NCBI GenBank assembly: GCA_905221605.1
Contig: CAJNDS010002169.1
Coordinates: 415,967 to 479,966, forward strand
Direction of reading: 5' to 3'
Source: Symbiodinium natans
Lineage: Eukaryota > Sar > Dinophyceae > Suessiales > Symbiodiniaceae
Length of the DNA stretch: 64,000 nucleotides
This document shows positions 39,401 to 51,412 of this stretch, piece by piece; the stretch's first letter is position 1; every line of letters starts with the position of its first letter. Position numbers and translations under genes: made by a program. The notes beneath the pieces are model-generated. The model was given only the letters and a program-made list of their open reading frames with translations. It was not told the DNA's origin and did no database searches.

Positions 39401-42262
39401 GGGCCGAGGGTGCGATGTGTTTTTGCCGTGGGCACGGGCCAAGTCACTCATGCAGTCACCTGTCTGCTCCCTAATTAGCCGGCGCATGTGACCACGTTTT
39501 TCGTGTGCAAGTGAAGGGGCGAGATTTTGTTTGCTGCGGGTGCGCGGGGCACCGTTTTGCGGGGCGCAGTAACTCTCTTGGTTGCACGAGTAATGCGGGC
39601 CAAGTCACTCACTCATCAGCCCCATAGCAAAAGAACACCCACAACCAAACAAAAAAGAGGCTCCACCTTCTATCCACCAATGTTACGTACCCTTTAGGGG
39701 ATTACGGGCCTCTAGATCCCTAAGGCCCTACAAAGAACGAGTAAGCTCCGCGTCCCAAAGTGCAGGCACTTGCCCCAGGCTGCCCCAGAACCCTAAATCC
39801 AAAACCCCAAACCCCTCAAACCACTCAAACCCACAGACCCCTAGAACCTCAAGAATTTCGGGTTTAGGGCAGTTAAGGGTTGAGGGTTTCGGGTTCAGGG
39901 ACCTCGGCTTCTCCACCCAGGAAGCTGTAGCCGCCGACGCGCGAGTTGGTGGCGGGAGGTGGCCAAGTGACCTCATCTGGTGTCCAAGGTTTAGGGTTTA
40001 GGGTTTAGGGTTTAGGGTTTAGGGTTTAGGGTTTAGGGTTTAGGGTTTCTGCAAATGTGGTGGGCAGGGGGGGAAGGGTTAACACTGTACTCGAACGAAG
40101 GAGGAAGGTCCGAGAGAGCGCCGCTCAACACCATAAACCCCTAATAGACCCTCCACAGCAACCCCATGAGCCCAAGAAAACACGACAAAACCCTGCAAAC
40201 CGCAGAGCCAGGCCCCAATTGTTTTTTCTTCGAAGCTCCATTGGCGGTGCGGGGCTTTAAACTTTTAAGGCTTTTCTGGGAGTCTAAACCCTAAGTATAC
40301 CGAGGCCTCGAGGTCGAAGAGTATGACACCAACGGAGATGCCGGCCTCTTCTGTTTAGGATTTAGTGTTTAGGGAGTTTAGGGTTTAAGGTTCAGGGTTT
40401 AGGGTTAGAGTTTGAGGCTTTTCCCTCTTATCGACAGTTGCTACAGGAGGTACTTGATACTGCATGTAATTTTAGCTACAGTTGTTCCGGCAACCAACAC
40501 CAGCTACTTCGAACATCCCCACATCCTCACCCTAGACCTGAGCATGGTGGACGGCACCTGAGCACTTCAGACATAGTTTTGGGGGAGGAGACATCTAGGG
40601 TTTAGGGTTTAGGGTTTTTAGGGTTTAGGGTTTAGGGTAGCCATATTCTGCGGGATTCTCGGGATTCTTTAAAGGTAAGAGGCCCGGGAGGAGTGCCGAA
40701 AACAGGTCCCAGGCCTCTTCAAGTTGGCAGGCCATTTGATGTGCAACCACGCAGCCATGCGAGTAACCTGGCGGAAGCTCTGCCAATCCGCGTCCCCCTC
40801 TGAAGATTTAGGCATTTCGGGTTAGGGATCTGAGGCATGGGGAGTCAGATCCTTCATTCTGCTCAAAGATCTGCGTGGTATGCTGCTAGCAAAAGTGCTG
40901 CTGCAACCAGGCCGACAAAACAACACCAAACCCCTCCGAGCGATTTCCTCAGACCAAACAGGGCCACGGCACCCGCGACGAGAATGGGGTTCTCTTCCTC
41001 AGAGAGTTCGGAACGGCAGCGCGTGCCCCCTCCCAGCGTTCGCTCAAAACGCGCCTTCCAGAAATGCCTCGGGCCACTACCTTGAGGCCACCATTCCGTC
41101 GCGCATCTTCCAAGACCTGCCATAGCAGCGAGGGTAGGGGGGGGAGGGTATCCGCCCAAAACCCGCCAGAGAGCACCCGCTGGTTGTAGCAGGCTGCCAA
41201 CGCTGGCACCGTGTCGCAGGCATAAGCCTTGTAGATGTAGGGTTCAGCGGAGCTCTGTTTGGGTCTCTCTCACTCTATGTATATTTTTGTTCTTTTATTT
41301 CGTTCGTTCCTTTTAGGGCGGGGGGGGGGGAGGTGGGCCTTTGCGGTTTTGAATTGAGGGTTTGTCGTGTTGAGGGTTGTCCGTAGGATGAAAAGTAGGA
41401 CCGAAATATACAAGCAGACTGGGGTGGGTGCCCCTCGAGTCTCGTGACCTCAAAAATTTGAAATTGCCGTGGCAGCATCTAATTAAAGCCCTAAACATCC
41501 CTAAGCCCTGCCACCCCAAAAAAGTACAGCGAGGACCCGGGAGCCGCACCTCCTCCTCGTACACCAGGGCGCACACCCTGGGTCGGAGGGTGACTTTGCA
41601 CTGTGAACATCATCGCCGTCATCCCATCCAGCCGCGCCTGCAGGGATCGAGGTACTTCGCCAGCGTGGCGTACGAAGAGCCATCGCTCATCACGTCGCCA
41701 TCAAGGCCTCAACTCGCGAAGCGACCCCTGAAACTATCCCAACTGCAAGGGTGGCTTAAGGTTTAGAGGGCAAGGCTTTGGTTCGCAGAAAGTGAGAAAA
41801 CCCAACCCCCCCCCACCCTCCCCCGGCTTTGCCACACGAATGCCTCTCAGGGCGCGTCGGCCAAAGGAACAAGAGTTCTTCTGCAGCGGGCTGAAATCAG
41901 GTGTCCAGGCGCGGCAAGGACAGGAAAAACACGACCCGTTCTTACTAGGGAATTTGAGAACTGGGGTCTTCGGTTTCCGCGATCATGCGCCGCAGGTCTA
42001 GGGTTTAGCGTTTAGGGTTTGAGGTGAAGGGGTTGGGGTTTTAGGGTTTGGGACCAACCACTTACCAACCTTCATTCAACACCCAAAACCCCAAACCCCG
42101 CAAACCCCGCAAACCCCACACAAACCCTACAAAGCCCCAAAGCTCTCTCGACCCTTCAAGCCTAAACCCTGACTGAGGATCAATCTCCCTCTTGCACCTC
42201 TTGCACCTCTTAGCTCCGGGCCATGAACGGCGTAGATCCGCGTCGCGCCGGCACTGCCAGGC
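36465..42262 (-). CDS. Thioesterase-like alpha/beta-hydrolase (PKS/NRPS TE type), copy alpha
   Basis: Exons in sense order: 42,262-42,207 (IYAVHGPELR), 41,707-41,638 (SDGSSYATLAKYLDP), 41,600-41,537 (CALVYEEEVRLPG), ~41,227-41,170 (AYACDTVPALAACYNQ), 41,116-41,081 (VLEDARRNGGLK), 40,997 to ~40,930 (EENPILVAGAVALFG), 40,767-40,715 (GYSHGCVVAHQMACQLEE, nucleophile elbow), 40,345-40,301 (GISVGVILFDLEA), 39,971-39,902 (EVTWPPPATNSRVGGYSF), 39,209-39,155, 39,004-38,943, 38,648-38,577 (GIDVDALRQRAFEALNQK), 38,287-38,222, 38,197-38,124, 37,915-37,842 (GPALMVVAPDSPEP, acid strand), 37,436 to ~37,262 (one exon, to TGKGSHYNML, catalytic His), 36,788-36,727 and 36,522-36,465. Motif order Ser, strand, acid, His matches type-I thioesterases, which release acyl chains from carrier proteins; this role is inferred. 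Its last exon differs from the other copies. Start and end are not fixed. Confidence 0.55.
39988..40048. repeat. Telomere-type (TTTAGGG)n array, intronic in copy alpha
   Basis: Eight to nine units just upstream in sense of exon 39,971-39,902. Copies beta and gamma lack the array at this position although the exon is conserved, so it arose or was lost after duplication. Confidence 0.92.
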
Positions 42263-42407
42263 CTGCCCACAGGCTTAGGGTTTAGGTTTTGGATGCTTGG
42301 GGTTATAGGGCTAGAAGGTTCTAGGATGATACGGTTGTAGGGTTAGAGGTTGCATCATAGGCTTTAGTGTTCAGGTCCTAGGATGACAGGGTCACAGGGC
42401 AATACAC

Positions 42408-45400
42408 AAGTCGGTGGCCTCAGCACGACAGTGTTGCTGCGCCCAGCCCTCGGGGGTGATGAGGTTGGCGTCAACCTGTAAAGCTTGCATGCATTTTTAA
42501 CAGCCTTTGCGGGCATGTTAAGTTAAAACAGAAGATACACGGGCAAGTATCAGAGTAGGCACCCAAACAGGAGCCTAACTTAATGAACCTATCCGTTCCA
42601 GTCAGGAAAGCTCATAAGAAGCTGAGAGAAGGCCTCTGCCGGAACTGGTGCACGATGCCGGCTTGAACCACTGCCTGCTCGCCCTGACACGAAGAAACGC
42701 ACCAGCCACACCGGAGTTTGGTTTTCACCGCATGACTAAGCTAGAAGCAACACTCAATTCCAACAAGTGGCAAAGGTCCTCTTTATATTTATCAGAACTC
42801 CCGAAATAACTAAAGCTAGCTGCATCCCGGTAGTAAGGGGTCGCTAGAGGGCTCTACAGATTGCTTCTATTTTGCAGTCTTGAAAAACTGCGGCCTGGGA
42901 TGTCGTGGGATCGAACCCTTGAGCCTAAACTGTAGTAGGGGGCCCTGGCGATAAGGTCAAGCTTGCGGGCTATGCAGGATCGTGGAACTGCTCGGGGGTG
43001 GGATCCGCTACTAGGTACGCTGATCCCTTTTGATAAAAACGGCCTCGACTGTTCAAGGGTGGGGGGGAGGGGGGTGGCGGGGGGGGACTACACCATAGAG
43101 GGCGCAACAGTACCTGAAACCATTGAAATTTTATCGCAAACCCTATCCAAAGGGCCCCGACTCTGATTGCGCCTGCAACATGTTGTAGTGACTGCCTTTA
43201 CCCGTCACGGCCTTGCCGGCGATTGAAGGCTGGATTGCACAGAGCGGCTTTGCAACAAAAGCTCATACATATCATACACTGCCTCCATTTGCTTGCAGTA
43301 CTTGGCGTTGATCTCCCGGGCACTTGCGAACCTCACGAACCAAGACAAAGCCATGGGAAACGATTGATCACTACTAGGCCAAGAACCCTCAACCCCAAAC
43401 CATACACCTCATGAAAGCTCTGAATCCCGAAGACTCCGACAGCCTTACCCCAAAGCCCCAAAAAGCCACTCCACCCGTACCCAAACATACCCATACAGCC
43501 AACCTAGCATCTTCGCCTATGCCCCAAACCCGGAACCCCAGACCCTCATCCCTTTCGCCTGCACTTTGGGGCCCTGATCTAAAGTGCGGTCCCTCTTTGG
43601 GCACCCTAAATCACACGAACTCCCGAAACCCTAACCCTAACACCACACCTAAACCCTAAACCCCGAACCGGAAACCCCAACACCACCCTCTACCCTAAAA
43701 CCAAAAAGTTTAGAAAACTGCCCATTTCACCCAGTGGCTCCGGTGAGTCCGGTGCCACGACCATCAGCGCCGGCCCGGCAAACGCGCGGGGCCTTGAGCT
43801 TTGAGGTTTCGCGATTGGGGGGATATTGGGGGGCATTGGGGGTTTGGGGGATTTTGGGGGGTTTAGGGTTGTCCACCACGTGTCTGTACATGATTTTCTG
43901 GGGATGCATGTTTGGAGCATGTGGTTCATGGATGGTACGTATGCAGCAACCTGTAGCAACAGAGAACCCATGCAAGCAAGTGTGGAACGTCAGGTTCGGA
44001 GTGCAGTACCGATTGCCCTTTTGAGGTTGTTCATCGAGTCTAGGGAGTTTAAATCGGGCGTATAAGGTTTCATGGCTTTAGGCCTGTTTGAGGGTTGAGG
44101 CTTTCGAGATGGCAGTTAGGAGCCCACAGCCAGATGTGAATGTGTTGGGTTTGGGGTTTAAGGTGGGGTTTAAGGTCTTTTCTGAGATGCTACCGGCCGG
44201 TTGCTCTCAGCGTAGCGCCCCTTTCGGGCCCCGAAACAAACCCTAAGGAGTATACTACAACAGCGACCTCGCAAAAGGGACCGTTGCTCTGGAACCACCC
44301 CCAAATAGCCTAAACATCCCTCAACACGAGACCCTACTTCGGCAACAACCCCGAACACCTGTGCTTCTGAGGCTTCTTAGGCTGGGACGGCTCCCACGGA
44401 TTCCCGAGGTAGTGGAGCCTCTCTATGTTCATGCCCGAGCGCTTGACCTGAGCAGCAAGGTCATCAGGTTCGACATCAGTGATCCGCCTGCCGCCGAGCC
44501 ATGGGCGATGTGAGCGAACAGCTCGTAGGGCCTTCACTTGCAGGTTTAGGGTTTGGGGATAAGGTTTCGGCGGCGACACCCAGAGAGCCCGACCTCGCCC
44601 TTGAACTAGGGATGAAAAACTCAACTCCCTTGGGCTCCCTGGGAACTAAGGCCAATGAGTGGCTGGAGCCAGAGTGCGCTGCTCAAGTTTTGGACCCTTC
44701 TTTTGGGCAGCCCTTGAATAGACAAAGGCCCGCATTATGGCAGCTGCTCCCCCCAAAAAAGGAGCCGATGACATGGCTCTTTGCATCCAAGAGGCAGCCC
44801 TTTCTGATTCAGCGCCTCGAAGGCACGCTGCCGCAGCGCATCTACGTCGATGCCTGTTGGCCAATGAGGGGCCGGCCGGTCGATCCAGGTGGCAAAATTA
44901 CCGACTGTCATCTGCATTACTGTGTGGGGTTTGTGGCTCCGGGTTTCGGGGTCGAAGGGGTGCCTATGACAGGAGCACGGTCTTCGAGCCTGGAGTTTTT
45001 CTCCTTCTGCTTCGGCATGCCAAGGCTAGCAATAACTCCGACAAGGTTGCACACTTCTACACAATACGACGTATGCTTCAGACGTGGATGCGCACAAACG
45101 GACAGACCGACAGATAGAGACAGAGAGACGGAGAGACAAAGAGACAGAGAGACAGAGAGACACAGATGTATAGGCAGAAAAAAGACACACGCCTTTGCAT
45201 AAGCATGCTGACATGATGGTCATCCTTTTCTGGGAACGATGTAAGGGCCCGGAACTGGTCCAGCCTCCATGACCGCTTTCAAACGATCCGAAGCCCAATG
45301 CAAGCCATCACTTCTTAGATCTCACATAAGGTAGGGTCTTTATTGTTAGTATCCCCAAAAGGGACACCCAACACACTCACCCTTCTTTTAAGGAACATTT

Positions 45401-48400
45401 TCTATTTACACCAACCAAAGACAGAATACAAGCCCTACTTCGCATGAGGGCGCGACTCTGCGAAGCCTCTTTCGCGAGGTTGAGTTCCACGGCCTCCTGA
45501 GTGCTACGTGAGCCTGCTATCCATCACAACAGCCACTGAGAGGAAATCAGAGGCGGCATTACCTGCGACGTTGTGGCATCCTATGACCGAAGACTTAGGT
45601 TTCTAAAACCTTCCCAGATGCACATCCTAGGAACTCTAAACCTCAAGCCGCTTGAAAGCCCAGACAACATCAACAGTCGGCCTTCATGGCAAACTCGAAC
45701 TTGCCAAAGGCACGGGAGATCAGGAGAATGGCCTTTCAGTGTAGGATTTCAGTGGTTTGGCGGTTGGGGTTAGAGTCGCTAGAGCTTCAGGCTTGAGGCT
45801 TTAGAATCCATTCTGAGCCACAGCAGTCAACCGGTTCTTGGTAGGGACTTTCTTTGTAGGGAAATGGGAATCAGGCACCTTCTCTCGGTAAGACCTTGCT
45901 TTTTGGTTGTGGGGTGCGTTTGTGTTCTGTGCGGGTGCGGCGGTTTTTTCTTTTTTTTCTGAGGGCGCTGGGGGCGCTTTGTTTTGCTGCAGGCGCGACA
46001 GGGGGGGAGGGGGTGAGGAGGGGGGCTTCTTTTCCTCTATATTGTAAATACATCTACATGTACTTCGTCGATGAAATCTCGAAATCCCGCCTTTCCATAC
46101 CAAAACTTCTTGTTACCCTTTACTTTGAATATGCCAACCTCGGTTGTCTCCAGTTGTTAATCGGAAAACATCCATCTTTTCCAAATTCCGAAAAATCAAT
46201 TTCTTCGACATGTCAATAGGAAAACTTCTCTTTCTCTGCAGAAATCCTTCGTATTTCTTCCTCGAAACATTGATCGGGAATTCCTTTTCTTTGCCGCAAT
46301 GTTTATTCATGGGAAAACACAGGTTTCCTCTATAGTTCAGCAGGACAGCTCGGCATCCTCTGTATTGAGTAGCAATACCTCGATTTTCTCAAATGTTCCA
46401 TCCGAAATCTTACGTCTTTGTTCTGAATCTTAAAAGCAAACATGTCAGTAGGAAATAGGCAACCTCAATTTTCTCAACGCTATCCTCGAATTCTTCGTCT
46501 GTATTCTACTGGTAAGAGGAAGACTCAATTTTCTCTAATGTTCCGCGATGGTTTCATCGCTTACCGCTATTCCTGGCTATTCCTCCACATTTTTTCGCCG
46601 GACATGAACTGGAAAACGCTTGCATTTCTTCTACAAGTAAATCTGATAGAAACGTTTGTCTCTTCTTTACATGAGGAACACCTCTATGTCCTTTCTACTT
46701 CAATAGGAGACCCCCTGCTATATGATTTGCTAACTTTATAGAATCTCCCTCTTGAGATACGGTAAATCTCGAGGACCTCGCATGATGGGTTTCAAAGGGT
46801 TCATCAGGTCCTTTGATGGCGTGTCATTGAAGCAAACTTGCGTGGCTTTAAAAATCAGAAGGTTACGTTGGGGGCCCACATGTTCAAACACAGTGCTCGC
46901 ATGCTGGGCTTGGCTAGGATTCGTTTTTTGGAAGGAATGTCAATTGATGGTGGGGTGAGCGCTTTTTGTGTTGCTGCGGGTTCGGGGGCGCAATCTGCTT
47001 CTGCTGCGGACACGGGCCAAGTCACTCACTCACCTGCCTGTTTTCACCTGGCCCGTATGGCCGCACGGGGGGGGGGGGGGTGATTTTGTCTTCGGGTACA
47101 GGTGCAAACGTTGAAAAAAAAAAACACAACACAAGAAAGGTTGCACCATGTATTCTCTTATTTCAGAGGTTGCTTTGTTCCCTAAGAACTAGTAAGCTCC
47201 GAGCCCCAAGTGTGCCCTAAGACCCTACACCCTTTATACTTGAGTATACTCTCAACTAGACCCCAAACCCCCTGGATTGAGGGCTTCGGGTTCAAGGGAC
47301 CTCGGCTTCTCCACCCAGGAAGCTGTAGCCGCCGACGCGCGAGTTGGTGGCAGGAGGTGGCCAGGTGACCTCACCGGGTGTCCAAGAGGTGTCGAGTTTG
47401 AACGTGGTGGGCAGGGGGCAGGAAGGTTCACCCCTCTAAGCCCCTCACATATCATATATACCCCAAGCCCTAAACTAAACCCAAGAAACCGCAAGCAACC
47501 CCAAGCCCCAATTGTTTTAAGTTTTCTTTCGAAGCGAGAAAGTCCGCAGCCGGTCTGGGGTTCAGGGTTTTGGGGTTTTAGAGCTTTAGGCTTTTAGGGT
47601 CGCGCTATTGAGGCTTCAGGCTTTCTGGGGCTTTTTGCTTTTAAACCCCCAAACCCGGTCTTCTTGGTTTTCTGCAGCTTTCGCAGGCCCAAGGCCTCGA
47701 GGTCGAAGAGTATCACGCCAACGGAGATGCCATCCTCTTCTCTCTAGGATTTCGATCTAGTAAAGGGCACAGGGTTTAGGGTCTTTCGGGGAGCCGTCTC
47801 AGTGTAAGGGCCCAGTACTATTGAAGGTACCCTTTGAAAGGGATTCTACAAGCTCGGGGACCCCTGCATAGCAGTTTTGCGATTTTTGGGCTAAGCTTCA
47901 CGCAGTAGCTTGTATCTAACTCCATTTACTTCGAACATCCTCACCCTAAAGCAAAACAGTTGACCGCACTTGAGCACTTGAGCACTCCATAAATGCTTCT
48001 GGGGATGTGGTGCTGGATATCTGGGTAAGATTGCGTAGGCACGTTCTGCGGGATTTCTCTGGACTTTTTCGGGGTAATTAGGAGACCTATAGGGAGGAGT
48101 ACCCGAAAATAGGACCCCCCCGACCTCTTCAAGTTGGCAGGCCATTTGATGTGCAACCACGCAGCCATGCGAGTAACCTGGCGGAAGCTCTGCCAGTCCG
48201 CGTCCCCTCTGAAGATTTAGGGATTTCGGGTTAGGGATCTGAGGCATGGGGAGTGGGATCCTTCATTTTGCTCAAAGATTTGCGTACTCTGCTGCTAGCA
48301 AAAGTGCTGCTGCAACCAAGCTGACAACACAACACCAAGCCGCTCCGAGTGCATTCCTCAGACCAAACTGTTAGGTTAGGTGTTTTCGGGCTTACGGATG

Positions 48401-51324
48401 CTCACAGGCTTACAAGGTTTACGGGCTGCGCTTCACGATGCAAGGATGCAGGAGTCGCTATACCCATTCAGTCGAAAGAAATGGCCCGTACTTCCCCCAC
48501 TCCCCCCCCCCAAACCCCCCGACCCGATGTGAACGCAACAAACTCTTGGAGAAGCCGAACCTAAATACCATGAGAACAGGCCCTCCACAGGTTAAAGCCT
48601 GAAACCTGAACGCTCCATTTTCGCAATCCGAGGCATGCTCTGTCGTAATCATCCCTTTGCCCAGCTGGTGGAGCTGCCCCCATCAGCCTTCATCATACTC
48701 TTACAATGAGCGCGAGGTCAAGTATCTTCCCCTTCTTGCTCTCTGGCAGAGCCCACCACATCACGCTGGCTCTGAAAAGTCGCAGGGCTTTTGAGCCCCA
48801 CAAGAGCTCAAACTTTCTATACGATTCGTGATCACCAGTACACGACTTCATGCCCAACTTCGCGGCTACATCAACCAGGATGCCAAACACTTCTTGATGG
48901 CTTGTAGCCACGACGTAGCACGACGCTCCACTCAAAATCGACACCCTGAAGACCCAGTATTCCTGCACTAGTGCCTGGACCGTTGGCCACAGAGCTGCAT
49001 CGACAAAGAACTTTGTGGAGGCATGGTTGAAGGCAAGTCCGTTCTGTCTCCCGGCCTCAAGAACGACATCCTCGTCTGACTGAAACTCCGCGGCCGCATA
49101 TTGCAGGGCCCTACCATCCTTCATCACTGCCGGACCACATCCCTGTAAGACCGAAGCTCCACTGATGCCGATTTAAGCACCAGGCCATGCTGCCGTACAG
49201 CAGTCAACACCACATCGCGGTCCCCTCGCAACGCCTCAGGTGCCACGTGAAGGGCCTCGCCTCTCGATGCCATCGCCGTCAGCACGACTTCCTTGTCCCT
49301 CATGTCGACTGGCACGTAGCCCAAGTCCCCGCCGTCCTGCGCCACGGCGGCTAACACCACATCCTTGTCGGACTGCAGCTCACGGGCACAAAACGCCAGC
49401 GCCAAGGCTCTTTGCCTCACAGCGGCCAGGACGACGTCTTTGTCAGCTCTCAGCCCCTTTGCCGCGAACCGTAATGCCCAGCCATCTTTCCTCACAGCCG
49501 CCAGAACCACCTCCCTGTCCGCTTTCAGCTCCGTGGACGCATGACGCAGCCCTTCGCCATGTGGCTGATGGCTGTCAAAATCACATCCTTGTCGGCACTC
49601 TGAGCTACCACCTGGTTGCGAAGGGCGGACGTCGACTCCTTCACAGCTGCAAGGACGACGTCTTTATCACGTTGTAATGCATCAGATGCATAGTTAATGG
49701 CGAAGCCAGACCTAGCCACAGCAGCCAAGACCAGATCCTTGTCCTCTTTCATGCATCCTTCAGCGCATCGCCGCGCTGCTTTACAGCTGCCTCGACCACA
49801 TCCCTATCAGCTTTAAGATTGTCCGATGCATATGCAAGCGCTGCCCCAGATTGCTGCACGGCCGCCAGAACAACATCTTTGCCACCTCGTAATCTCTCTG
49901 CTGCATACTGAAGTGCGCCTCCAGTCTTGCTCACAGCCAGCGTCACGACTTCCTTGTCATCCTTGAAGCAACGTGGAACCTTCGACAGTTGTGACCCATT
50001 TTGCTGCACGGCAGCCAGAACGCTGCTTTTCCTTTTCAAAAAATTCATCTCCATGCTGTTGCAGGTGGCGGGACGATCACGAGCAACGACTTGCAGCTGG
50101 TGGTATATTACACATAGAATGTACTACAATATACTATAGCATAATCGAATATAGAGTATCTCATATAATACAATATCAGATAGTACTATGATGCAACTAT
50201 TACTTGTACATACACACATATACATATGGTGTAGCAACCTTTGTGCTGATCGCTCTCTTCCTTATACATAGATGGTATGGTAACGTTTGTGCCGACCGCA
50301 TTATGTCACTGCTTGGTCCGCCCATGCCCCCGAAGCCCAGAGGGATCTGTTGTACTACATGTGGATTTAGGGTTTAGGGTTTAGGGTTTAAGGGGTTTCC
50401 GAAAATGGGGGTGGGTACCCGCCAAACAGGGCCGCGGCACCCGCGACGAGAATGGGGTTCTCTTCCTCAGTACGGAGCGGCAGGGCATGCCCGCTCCCAG
50501 TGTTCGCTCAACACGCACCTCCCAGAAAAAAACCCTCAAAACCGTGTCCCATGCACCAACAATGCCTCGGGCCACCACCTTGAGGCCACCGTTCCGTCGC
50601 GCATCTTCTAAGACCTGCCATGATAGAAGCTGTCGAGACGTTGGGGGTAAGGGCCGGGGGGGAAGGCGAGGGGGAAGGCGAGGGGGAAGGGGAGTGGGAA
50701 GGCGAGGGGGAAGGGCGAAGGGATCCGCCAAAAACTCGCCAGAGCACCCGACGGTTGTAGCAGGCTGCCAGCGCTGGCACCGTGTCGCAGGCATAGGCCT
50801 TGTACATGTAGGGCTCAACGGGGCGCATAAAGAATACTCTAGCTCCTAATATAATATTGCTATTCAGGGATATAAGGATACTATTATTTGTACGGTCTTT
50901 TAGTATTCACTGTATTAATATTATGAGAATTCTCGAATGAAGCTATTATAGTTCAATGTGTTCTCTTCGTCGTGCATTCGCTCACGCATGCCTTTGTTAA
51001 ACTTATGCTCGAACGTAGTAGATTATAAATTAGTTCGGTATTTCTTCATCATTTGGTTTGCTTATTTGTTGCTTTTGCTTGCAATATTATCTTCACATCA
51101 AAGAACACGGTGATTTGGATGAATGAACAAGGGCCAAGGATTGACTCGCCAGGCCGCAACAAACAAGCCAGCCCAAGAAAGTAAGTGACAGTAATAATGT
51201 AAATCTTGTATCCTTTCAGCTACTCCTACTTCTGCTGCTACTACTACTGCTGCTGCTACTCCTACTCCTACTCCTACTCCTAGTACTCCTACTACTACTC
51301 CTACTACTACTCCTACTACTACTC

Positions 51325-51412
<88 letters not shown>

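Noticed and set aside
41001-41080. Continuation of the VLEDARRNGGLK exon as RRVLSERWEGARAAV
   Set aside because: The segment carries indels and a stop in copy beta and follows a GT donor common to all copies, so it is read as a short intron.
44466-44531. Frame ALRAVRSHRPWLGG for this exon
   Set aside because: Differences among the three copies are mostly synonymous in the PYELFAHIAHGSAAG frame and mostly non-synonymous in this one. The call is not certain, because beta is open across the next intron in the rejected frame.
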